Positions 32,601 through 43,600 of a stretch of 64,000 bases of DNA are shown piece by piece. The notes below the pieces were generated by a model, which was given only the letters and a program-made list of their open reading frames with translations, was not told the origin of the DNA and ran no database searches. Location of the stretch: contig ML133494.1 of assembly GCA_003864495.1 (NCBI GenBank), forward strand, positions 363,587 through 427,586. Reading direction: 5' to 3'. The DNA comes from Nemopilema nomurai (lineage: Eukaryota > Cnidaria > Scyphozoa > Rhizostomeae > Rhizostomatidae). A program made the translations under genes and the position numbers. Every line of letters begins with the position of its first letter. Within the stretch, counting starts at the first letter, position 1.

Positions 32601-35600
32601 GGAAGGAAGAGGATGGCCTTGATCCTGAAAGCTTTGATCCAAAGACCTTTTTCAATCTTCATGGTAATGATTATGCTAATCTTTTTTTCTTTGTTTTTTA
32701 CTATTAATGTCTTGTTCTTTCATATCTAAATGAAAGCCAACAAGCTATTTTGCTGATAAAAACCTATAAGGAATGCTCAGCACCCTATTAGGAGCATGCA
32801 GTATTGCATGAATTCCCCCCCCCCCTCACATTTTTTTATAGGTTGACAAACTTAAGTTTATTTCTGTGTTATTCATAGTGTTGTCACTGCATTATGTTTA
32901 GATGATTTTTTTTGTATCTGGTAATGGTACAAACTATTTTCCACAAATAAAGCATGTTTGTACATGAATGCTATAAGCAGTGGAGGACCTATCAAATATC
33001 ATGCGTAGATTGGACAAAAGTTCCAGCTCTGTTTTTACAGCTGTTTGCCTTTGATTTCTGGCCCATCTAGACCTCCTCAGGCTTTAAAACTGATAGGGGG
33101 TGGGGTCATTTTTTGATGGACCAATTCAAGTTCTTGTTGGAATTCTGCTAGAAAATGTGAAGTGTTTCTGTGGATGGTGGATGTTGATAAAACTAGAAGC
33201 AATAAGATCCTGTTTGAAATAAATTGCAACAAGAATCTTTGCACCCTTCTGATATTATGCTCAACAGTAAAAATATTTTTAACTTAACAATTATTATTTA
33301 TTATTATTTTTATAATTATTTAGACTTTTATGTATGTGCTGTATTCTGGTTCTTCAAAGAGAACACCAAAGGCCTAGTTATGCTAATTATCGTAGACTGG
33401 ATTACTATGAAAGAGACTCTTTTTAATTTCATCCTTAGATAAGAACGGAGATGGATACTTGGATTTCTTTGAACTTCAAACTTTTTTCCTGAGCGATGTA
33501 AGTAAATGATGTATTTTATTTCATAGATAAGGATGGAAATGGATACTTGGACAATTTCGAACTTGAGACATTCTTTGTTGATGATGTAAGTTTTCAGCAC
33601 AGTTTTGAGCTAACCAAACAATAACAAAAAACGCTAATGGTTTAAAATATATGGCTCATGGTTAAATGAATAAAAATGTTACCCAGGAGCTATGTTAAAA
33701 AAATTTTTTCTTTAAAATAGTTTAAGGAATTTCAAAACTTACAACTGTAAGTTTGGCTTTAAATTGCACATATATGTCCTGTGTTCTGAAGATAACTGTT
33801 TGCAGCTTATTATTAAATGCTTAATGGCACAAAAACAGAGCTTTGTGTGTTTGTTCAAAATAAAACGCAACCACATTTATCTAATTTTTTCAGCATCTCA
33901 AAACGTCTTCTTCCAGAAAACTTGTTGCCCTTACTATTCTTTGCATGAAGGTCTGGCAGAAAAGGATGTCAATAGATTCAAAATAATTTGATAGATAGTT
34001 ATAATTAATAATGAATCAATAATGAAGAAAGCCAATAGAAAAAGTGGATCATAATTAAGTCACTTCTAAATTGCCCAAAATTTTGGCTTAATATTGAATA
34101 TCAATGTTAAGTGATAAAGAAAATCTAAGAACAAAATTAAGATTTTTTTGGTTATTGCTAATTTATAATGTCTGTTATTGACTCGTAATGTTTATCAAAA
34201 TAAAGTGCAAAAAAAATTAAGTTAAATAATTAAAAAAAAATGAAACGGATCTTTTCATAATTGATTTCATTTCCTTTAAAAATCTTAAAAATATTAGTTG
34301 TGGTATAACATTAATGTTCTGTTTTTATTAAAAGTTACTGCTAATTAATCTCCCGAAAGCGGTTTTTCCTGATTTCTGTTTTAGTTGTGTTGTTTTAGCG
34401 CAGAACCTCGTTTGATTTCAACTAAAATGGAAATTTAGTATTTTTAAACTGAAGAAAGGCTAATTCTCGCCTTGAAGCAAGGCTCTGGGGTAACCGAGGC
34501 TAGGCTGCCTGCTTTTTTCTTGGGGTGGCGTTAGGGGCTATTCAATTTCGCCAAGAGGGGTGTAGCCAGCACTGTGGGCCTTTAGGGGCTAGTAATATCA
34601 TGTTCCTCTGCGGCATGAGCGAATTCTTTGCTTGTAGGCCCTTTGTTCAAGCTGGTTTGTTAACATTAGTGTGTTTTGTGACGTTTACCAAACTTTATTG
34701 ACAGGTCGACAAGGTTTATAATGAAAGCGACCCCAATACAGACCCACGCGAAAGGCAAGAGGAGCTTGAAAGAATGCGAGAACATGTCATGAAGCAGGTG
34801 ATTATGTTTCGCTTCATTGCATTTTACGATATGGCAGGTGCTAAACAGTTGTGTATTCACTCTTAACAGGCTGTTATATAAGCAGAATTCGATTAAGTTG
34901 CGCGTGAATATTTCTTTTCTAGGTCACGTGTCCTCAATGACCTAGTTATTGTCCATTACAGCCTCAATGGTATTTTCCAATTAAATTTGTTTGCATCCAA
35001 GCGTCTGTAGAGAGTTTATTAATTAGAAAAGTTAAACAGTAACAAAAACTTATAATATAATAATTAAGCAGGTGACCAATCGATCTTTCAAAATTGTTCT
35101 TGTGTATTTTGAAACTTTCCTGGTGTTTCTTGTTGAAGAGGTCTTTTCCACGTTGCAAGTGTCCTAGCAAAAGAGAGTGGCAGTTGATCTAGTGAAGGTA
35201 TCCGGAGTAATGAAGGCCTTGAAGTTTTTGTCCAAGTCTGTCTTGGCTAAGTTTAGCCATGGCAGGTGAAGTCAAGTCAGTTAAAATGTTTACTCAAAGG
35301 GAGTCTAGACGAGTCAGTTATGTCGAGTTAATCAGGTTGAGTAAGCTAAGCTTGGTAGAATTGGTCAAGACAAGTTAAGTCAAGTCAGTTAGAATAAGTA
35401 TGTTTACTAGAAGGGAGTCTAGTCGAGTCAGTTATGTCGAGTCAATCAGGTTGAGTAAGCTAAGCTTAGTAGAGTTAGTCAAGGCAAGTGAGGTCAAGTC
35501 AGTTAAAATAAGTATGTTTTGTCACAGGGAGTCTAGTCGAGTCAGTTATGTTGAGTTAATCAGGTTGAGTAAGCTAAGCTTAGTAGAGTTAGTCAAGGCA

Positions 35601-37248
35601 AGTGAGGTCAAGTCAGTTAAAAAAGTATGTTTTGTCACAGTATGTTGAGTTAATCAGGTTGAGTAAGCTAAGCTTAGTAGAGTTAGTCAAGGCAAGTGAG
35701 GTCAAGTCAGTTAAAAAAGTATGTTTACTCAAAGGGAGTCTAGTCGAGTCAGTTATGTTGAGTCAATCAGATTGAGTAAGCTAAGTTACGTAGAGTTAGT
35801 CAAGGCAAGTGAGGTCAAGTCAGTTAAAATAAGTACATGTTTACTAAAAGGGAGTCTAGTCGAGTCAATTATGTTGAGTCAATCAGGTTGAGTAAGCTAA
35901 GTTACGTAGAGTTAGTCAAGGCAAGTTAAGTCAAGACAGTTAAAGTAAGTATGTTTTGTCAAAGGGAGTCTAGTCGAGTCAGTTATGTTGAGTTAATCAG
36001 GTTGAGTAAGCTAAGCTTAGTAGAGTTAGTCAAGGCAAGTTAAGTCAAGTCAGTTAAAATAAGTAAGTTTAGTCAAAGGGAGTCTAGTCGAGTCAGTTAT
36101 GTTGAGTTAATCAGGTTGAGTAAGCTAAGTTTAGTAGAGTTAGTCAAGGCAAGTTTAGTTAACTCACGTTAAGATAAGTTAGGTTAATTAATGAGAGATA
36201 AGCTTTAGTAAAGTTATGAAATGCTGACAGTTCGCAGAAGTTGCTTACATGAAACATGCGATTATTGGCTGTAGAAAGAAACAGTGAACCTATGATTTTT
36301 TTAATCATACATTAAAGAACCTTTTTGTCCGACATTCTGTAGGGTATGCAAATGTAGAGAAGTGATTAATGGATAATTTCGGACGATAGTATGCTTCAAG
36401 AAGGCAAAAGTTATGGTTCGCTGTTGTGAAGTTTGGGGTATTTGTTTACTTGTAGTTTGTTTACTTATTATTACTTATTTGTTTTTAGATGGACAAGGAT
36501 AATGACGGCCTTGTTTCAAAAGATGAATTCATGAAGTCAACAAACGAGCCTGATTTCGAGAAGGACGATGAATGGAAGCCCGTTGTGGATGATGACGAAT
36601 ACAGCGAAGACGAGTTGAAGGAATATGAGAGGCAGCTCGAAGAAGAGGCTGAGCGAAACAGAGAGGTATAGCTACCTATTTCGAGCACTAAAACGGGTTT
36701 GATGCAACCGCTTTTTGAGTATGACAGTTTTATTCACAGACGGTAGCCGAAGTTTCGATGCAATCGGGATACGATCTTTCTTTTTGAACCTGATGTTCCT
36801 CTGAAGATAATCAAGTTAGATTCAGTGCCAGCCTTCTTGATAAACTTTCTATGATTGAGAAATCTATCGTTTGTTGTGATTTTGTTTGAAATGTATCTCT
36901 GATTTGCAACAGGGCCACCATGGAGAAAACAACAGTGAAGGTAGTGAGCACCACGAAAAGGCAGAGGAAGTCCACGTTGAGGAAAAAGCGAAGGATGAAA
37001 ACCATGCCAAACAGGAACAACAGCAACACCACGAACAGCCGCAGCAGCATCATGAGCAGCCTCAGCAGCAGCAACAACAACATCATGACCAACAGCAACA
37101 GCAACAACATCATGACCAACAACAGCAGCAGCAACAACAACAACAACAACATCATGATCAACAGCAGCAACAACAACAGCAACAACAACAGCAACAACAT
37201 CATGACCAGCAGCAACAACAGCAACAACACAATCAACCAGGACAATAA
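29700..37248 (+). CDS. nucb: Nucleobindin (NUCB1/NUCB2 family), EF-hand calcium-binding protein
   Basis: Golgi and secretory-pathway calcium-binding protein; vertebrate members bind G-alpha subunits, and NUCB2 yields nesfatin-1. Exons in phase: 29700-29843, 30413-30700, 32085-32270, 32573-32663, then either 33439-33497 or 33527-33585, 34705-34797, 36489-36665 and 36913-37248 (TAA). Either choice gives 457 residues (human NUCB1: 461). The start at 29700 gives a clean signal peptide ([15 protein letters not shown], then IIQVYG before KPIRKEK); the upstream in-frame ATG at 29589 would bury it. A long charged coiled coil follows ([17 protein letters not shown]), then [17 protein letters not shown] and EF-hand 1 from one of two exons. 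[20 protein letters not shown] carries EF-hand 2 with a canonical loop. The last exon is a tail of HH(D/E)-Q(n) blocks from CAA/CAG/CAC codons. The vertebrate C-terminus is also Q-rich. Confidence 0.95.
33439..33497 (+). CDS. nucb: Nucleobindin EF-hand 1 alternative exon a
   Basis: 59-base exon with CTTAG acceptor and GTAAGT donor. With the G left by the exon ending at 32663 it encodes [20 protein letters not shown]. Loop ligand positions 1, 3, 5, 9 and 12 are D, N, D, D and E, a canonical EF-hand. Entry and exit phases are the same as for exon b. Confidence 0.9.
33527..33585 (+). CDS. nucb: Nucleobindin EF-hand 1 alternative exon b
   Basis: 59-base exon with TTTCATAG acceptor and GTAAGT donor, encoding [20 protein letters not shown]. 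Loop positions 1, 3, 5, 9 and 12 are D, D, N, D and E, also canonical. It is a tandem copy of exon a, only 29 bases downstream of it, so exons a and b cannot be spliced together. Confidence 0.9.
35270..36172. repeat. 114-bp tandem repeat, about 8 copies
   Basis: In the nucleobindin intron between the exons ending 34797 and starting 36489. Copies are marked by GGGAGTCTAGTCGAGTCAG at about 35301, 35415, 35529, 35736, 35852, 35966 and 36080; one copy near 35641 has lost this part. Units also share AATCAGGTTGAGTAAGCTAAG. Spacing is 114-116 bases. Small open frames here are repeat by-products. Confidence 0.93.
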
Positions 37249-40200
37249 GTTAATTCTATTAACCTACATGACATAATTAGTATCTTTGGATCCTTCAGAT
37301 CATAGTAAGGGGCCCCAAAAGACCCAAAAGATTTCTTTGGCATTATCAGATACAAATATTTTCGAAGTCAATCTGTTATCCCCTTCTGATCTTTCTAGGA
37401 CATTAAATTATCTTTCATTGCGTAATTTGTGGAATTTTTCTAGGGAATTTTTCGACGATAATTTTCAATGTAATTATTACTTTGATATTGATTGTAAAAA
37501 TTTTAATTTTGCTATCTAAAACTTTTAACAATTTCAGTAATGTCATTTGAGGTGCCCCAAAATAATCTCTTTGCTGGAAAAATGTGCTGTTTAAAATAAT
37601 TTAAGAAAGTCGCTAATTTTGTTGGTAAGCATACACATTTATCATGATGCTGTAATGGTTAGACAGTTTATGGACTGTAAAATGAAACGTAACACTTGCC
37701 TTTATAGAAGATGTGTTAATACTTTTTGCCAGAAAGTCAAAATTATTCTCCGGCCCAGGTCTCTGTGGTTTCTAGGCCTTATCTGACTTGGCTTCTTCTT
37801 GATTATGACATAGAACTTTGCGTTAGACTTAAAGTCAGACGAACTTTGAACCCTGCGTTAGCAATTTGAACTTGGAATCTGGACTTTGACTCTGAACTTT
37901 AATAGGGTTGAACATTGAACTCTTCGTTTGCACTTTGAAATCTGCGTTTGAACTTTGAACTTTGGCCTTGGATTCTGAGCTTGGACTTTTTAACTTTATT
38001 GGGGTTGAAGTTTTGCCTTAGAGCTTGATCAGTTTAGTACCTGACCAGAGCCTTTGAAAACTCCTCTTCCTGGTTCTAAACCCAAAAAACTGCTTTTATT
38101 GCCATTTTATTAGTTATTCCTGCTGGAGGTTTTGATTTCTCCATACAGTACACTCTTCTTCCTCATCAACGTGCTTCTGAATACTTGTACTGGGAAGGAT
38201 GATCACATGAAGCAAATGTTGATGCTCGTGGTTTTAAATTCGCGCTACCTTCTGGCGGCTTTATACGGATAGATAACAGAACGATGACTTTTTCAAAGAA
38301 TTGAGAGTATTTAAACACACCTTCTGAATTGTATTTGTTCTGTCTGCAAAACGGAGCTCTTCGTGCAATTTTATCATATGTTGAAGATAACAGAAACTTA
38401 CGTACAGGCAGGCTCGAGCAAATGTGAAATTGAGAAATTGCATTAGTCAAAGATGCCACTATTGACCAGTGATTGAAACAAAAGAGCCAGCAATCCGGGG
38501 TCAGTTTCAACTAAGTAATAGCCTAGTTGATAATATAGTTTTACCAAGAATAGCGAGGACAGAAGTCTTCCCCAACTTCTTCAAAAATCATCAAACTGGC
38601 AGTTTCAATTCTTACAAAACAGACTCAGTCATCTCTATGCCCACCTTTACTCCAAAGTGTTTACAAAACGATCGAAATTTCGAAGTACTCGAATGTAATT
38701 TTAGCAATATTTTTCCCAAGGCTGAACTTTGTTATACCACGCCTTCCGGCAACAGTTTTAAAACCGCCTAAAAACAGAGGTCTTCAAAACATAGATATGT
38801 CTGTAATTAATGAAATAAACCTTAGTAAATTTAGATATTGCTGTGAAATACAGTGAATTTTCATATAAAATAGAAATAGGCTAACCCAACTACGTAAACA
38901 AATTGGATGAGTTACTGTGGTTGTTGTTTTGGGACACAAGACTGAAGCTCCTGAAGGGAGAGAATTTGCTTCCTAAAATCGACTATGTGTCTTTAATGTT
39001 TGTGTTGCAGAAACTGTTAGTGCTGAAGAGGAACAATGATTCTTTCACAAAACGGGAACTAGGAACATGTGGCAATGTTGGAAGCTGTTTTTAAAGAGCT
39101 AGCGGTTAATTTTATTAATATTCAACATCCGGTTGAGCCAGACCGCTAACCACATTCAGCATGGCCCAAGGACCATTTGTGCTCGCTGCAAACAATATGT
39201 GAGAGCTAGCACAGGAAAAGGATTGTGGAGTTCCAGGTCTTTTATAATGATTATAGATTGAACCAGTGTATGACTCGAGGTACCATCGCTTGAAGCCTAA
39301 AATTGTTTGAATATCTCAATCGAGCACCAATTCACCTGCAATGCAAACACCCTCAAGTAGCCTTTATTAGAGGGAAATTTGATATAGTGTTTGGATTGCT
39401 GAGGCCAAGTGTAATTTAAACACAGTTGTTTGATAGAGGATATCAATAACGTGCCAAATTTTGTTTAAGAAGTATTTCAATTTAGGAGGGGTTTTAAGTC
39501 TTAGTTTTACTTTTCGAAAGTCTTATAGGGGGAAAATATCTAATAAATTTGACACAAATGCTTCAAATTTTTTCAAGCCCTAAAGCACTGGTGACCCGGT
39601 GTCTTTTCCTTTTTTGCATTGAAGGGCTCCTTGCTGGAATTTAGCAGCTTCAGTGACACAATATACCGCAAATGCTTGTAATGTCGACAACAAACACTAC
39701 ATTTCTTGTGTTTACCTGCGACAGTTTCGATTCAAACACAAAAATTTTGACACAGGAACCCCTCCTAATGACACACAAAAGAGGCGGTTCGCTTTGAGCA
39801 CCTGGCTTTCTGCCATTTTGAATCTAATTAGCTCGACCAATAGACTTGTGAAGCAACGTCATAAAATGTCATGCGTCTTCTGGAGATTTGCGTGAAAACG
39901 AAACTGGGATCAAGTGCGGATACCGTCCTTACAAACATGACATTGTCAGAGAGTTGTCTCAATTACTGCACAAAAAGAAAATAATGCGGTTTACTCATGT
40001 TTTGTGATCATGACCCTCCCACCTATGGGAAGTATGGAGACATCGACGCTGAAATGTGGTAATGAATGTATAAGTCATCTGACAAATGGTTAATCCAGCA
40101 AAGATGATCCACAGTGGTAGTCAATGGAGTGAGCATCGGAGAAACAACGGCGCTTCGTGAATACAACATTCAAGTGACTAGGCCCAAACATACTCATCTC

Positions 40201-40683
40201 GTCGGTGGCGTGTGTCCATTTATTGGGAAATTTTGTCAACTTTGCGCGGAAAGTCTGGCAGGATCAATTCGGTGAATTATTAACATTTACGTAACTACTC
40301 TATACGTATTCGTTCGATAGTCTGGATATTATTACAAGAGCTAGTGTTGGGCAATCGCGAAGGCGGTGGGCGAATATTTCTTCAGTTTGCGCGCCTGGTT
40401 TTTTGGTTTACAGATGAGTGAAATCCGCGTGGATATACGAGCAGACTTATTCAATCAGAATGTTTACGAATAGTGTTAAATCCAGAGGTAGCAGTGTGTT
40501 CTGAATATTTCTTTTCGCGAATTTAGAATAGTAAATAGACGCGTGTTACGTCGGGTTGTCTGTTGTCATTTACAACGTGTCGAATATTCGGAGGTATCAA
40601 AACGCCGAGAATACAATCTGGTACGGTTCCGTATGCAGTTTTGTTCGTAGTTTCTATGAAAAGGAATTGAATTTGTTTTCATT
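37249..40683. other. Intergenic region, nucleobindin to RasGEF gene
   Basis: 3.4 kb with no exon I can support. It should hold the nucleobindin 3' UTR, a run of degenerate GAACTTTGAA-like repeats (37824-38010), and the RasGEF promoter and 5' UTR on the right. Overlapping open frames of about 100 codons on both strands at 38166-38771 have no recognisable domain. Confidence 0.45.
37824..38010. repeat. Degenerate short repeat rich in (G)AACTTTGAA
   Basis: The words GAACTTTGAA, GGACTTTGA, CACTTTGAA and GAACTTTGG recur every 10-25 bases. It looks like an old, decayed minisatellite. Confidence 0.5.
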
Positions 40684-43600
40684 ATGGATGAAAATTGTAG
40701 CAAGCGGGATTTTCAAGACGAAGAGAATTACGTCTCGAGTGACTCTGAAACTGATGGCGATGATCTTGGTGACGAAGATTACGAGGACATCAGAAAGAGA
40801 ATCAAGCCTATCTTGAACCTTGGCCAGACGTTGACAGCATTATGGTCAATCGCTCGAATAGACCATGCAGGGGATATTATCACCACAGATGAAACTTTAA
40901 CGGATCCAAGCTTCCCACAGGGAGATGCTTTGTCGAAAAGTTTGGACTGGCCCAGAGGGTCGATGCAAGAAAATGTCTTCGAAACGAAGCACAGACGAGC
41001 TCCGTCTTTACCATTGCAAGGAAAACTGGAGCAAATAAAGCTAGAACTTGATGAAATATCCGTCACACCTGATGAGGAGTACGGATTTAATCCGAGAAGG
41101 CCGAAGTCTCGCGCGCGAAATATTGGATACAGGTCAGTGTCTCTCTATGCCCCAGACGAAAACCCAGATCTACGCATGAATTTTGTGAGCACTGAAGTTA
41201 GTTTTGTTTTGTCTTGTAACAATTTAAAGGACGAGGTTTCCCATGCAAGAAACGAAGAAGAAGCAAAAATTGAAGAGGACATTGCGTGCTTGAGAGCTCA
41301 ACCAAGTAATGTTGAGTTCAATAGAAAGAATGAGGCAAAAAGACACTTCCAAGAACTTATAAGAGGAAGAGCCACTAGGAGATCGATTGGTGCAGTAAGA
41401 TCATTGAGAAGAAAGCTGTCATTTGATTCACACCCCAGGAGGAGAAGTCTAAGTGATGCAGATAGACAGAAAAGTGATCCAGGTGAAAAAGATGAGGGTG
41501 GTACCTATCAGTTTCTCTTTGATAGCAGTCAAGAATCTCTAGCTGACCCACAAGCTGTCGATCATGCTGTTTCTGGCACAAGTCCAGGGTGCTCACAAAG
41601 AGATGGGGAAACCAGGATTGCAGCACCACCAATCCTCAGTAATAAACGACTAGTGGAAGTTTTGGTCAGTGCAAATCCAGGTGACAAGGGCAAGAAAAGG
41701 AGAACCACAATTCCACAGTTTCTGACTGCCTTGAAGCTACCAAACAAGAAGACCATCAAACGGTTTATGAGAAAGAAGAGTGAAAGGCCTCTTGTTGCAA
41801 TGCAACCCAACATACCTCGGCCGTTTCCAATTGAAACAGCATCAGCACATAATGACGGAGAACAACTGGAAGTGGAAACTGCTACATGCCCTAGAAGCCC
41901 CTCTGTAAATACATTTGCAAAGCCAAGTAAACAAACTAGGAAAAGTTCTACCCAAGAGAAGAGAAAACGTTCACTCAGTTTGTCTGCTTCAGTGAAGAAG
42001 AATTCTTGTTCCATGTGTTCATTACCAAAAGTAGAAGAGGGTAAGTTTTGTTTATTTTTCTCTTTAGCTTTTGTTTTTTCATGTAAGACAAGCTAAACTT
42101 TAAAAAAAACCATTTCTGTTAAATCTCTTCATAGGCTCTGATCATTCTTCTGGAAAGGTTATTCTTTGCATTGGAGAAAAAATACCATAGATAAATATCT
42201 GGGGTACCATAGATGGTTGATTTTATTAGATTTAATGGAAACAAACTACCTCAAAGACAGTCAAAATTGATTGATTATTTGAGAACTGGATTAGATTCAC
42301 TTCGTTAATTGAGTCACATGGTAACCTTTTGTGTTTCCTTAGGCCATTGTTTCTGAGATTGAAACCCAGTGGCTGGCCTTTGTATCTGTTTAGCAAGCCT
42401 TCTGACATCCTACAAATATTTGGCTTTGTACCATTAGTTCTTTTGTGAGAATCACCATGATTTTGATTTGACCTGTGATGGTTGTACAATTTGATTCATA
42501 AGCAGTGTGATTGATACTGCTGTTCAAAACAGTCTAATATTTTGATCATATACTACTTGGTGAGATGTACAACCAATATATGCTAGTTGCCACTGAAATT
42601 TTAAATTCCTGACCTACTCTTTGACTTGAATTTTGCTTGGCTAATGTTATCAAGGGATGGAAGTAGAACATTTTTAATGAACCAATTCTATGGACACTTT
42701 TAAAACTTGCAAACAGGGACGAAAAGCTATGGACACTTTTACCTTAAAAAACTAATTTTATTGTCACAATTCAATCTTGTTCGGCTGTACTTCAGACATT
42801 TTGGACTTACATGAAGCCTGTGTGGTTTTAAGCTTTCCTTTGCCTTTAAAGCACTCATTGAATAGACTATTATTGGGAAAGTGGCTAAAGTGAGACATTT
42901 TTGTTGGCTTGGGCAAAATTTTTATCTCAAGCTACACCAAATCATATGCTGCAAAGTTTTGCAATGGCTTGCTTTTTGACAGGGTTTGCCACCAATTATA
43001 AGCTTCTTGTCATAGTTTCTATTTGCTTTTTATTATTAAAAAGGGCTAAGAGAAAATTTCCATGACTCATTTAGGCCATGGCTAAATAAACCATTGTGGC
43101 ACAAAAGTTGAGACCTTTTTAGAGTAAGTGTTTAGATCTGTTGCAAATTTGAAGGAAATCTATTCAAGTCAACTTTCTATCCAAGAAAGTTCTTGTATTA
43201 CAGTATCATTGACTCCCAACATAATGAGTGCAGATGTTGTGAAATTATTTTGAAAAAGGCAAAAATTGTTTTAAAAACAAAGCTTTAAAAGCTTTTCCTG
43301 GAAGTATCATTATTTTGGTTTTGCAAGGGCTAATAAAGCATTGTAACCACTATCTACTATACTGTTGTTGAATAGACTGCACTCCAAATAAAACAATTTG
43401 TCCAGCTGCTGGGAAAAAACTTCGTGTGTTTATATCCTATTTTGAGATTATCTATCTCTTTGCTTTTGGCCCAGGAAAGAGTTTAAGAGCTCTGTGATTC
43501 CATCAACATTGGTTTAACACACACAAGTTTATTTTTACCATATCATGTGCCAAGCATGTTAAATTGAAAATGATAGTTCCCTTTGATAGGTGTCCATTTA

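Noticed and set aside
35400..35648. 82-codon frame with repeated [10 protein letters not shown] motif
   Set aside because: It lies wholly in the 114-bp tandem array, and its period reflects that unit (114 is a multiple of 3).
36811..37245. Poly-Leu/Met open frame on the minus strand
   Set aside because: It is the antisense of the CAG/CAA/CAC repeat in the last nucleobindin exon; the sense strand is in phase with the rest of the gene.
38166..38771. Overlapping frames of 114 and 100 codons on opposite strands
   Set aside because: No recognisable domain, no supporting splice or promoter context, and each overlaps the other; most likely chance.
41562..42014. 150-codon minus-strand frame inside RasGEF exon 1
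   Set aside because: It overlaps a long in-phase coding exon on the other strand and has no domain; it is a shadow frame.
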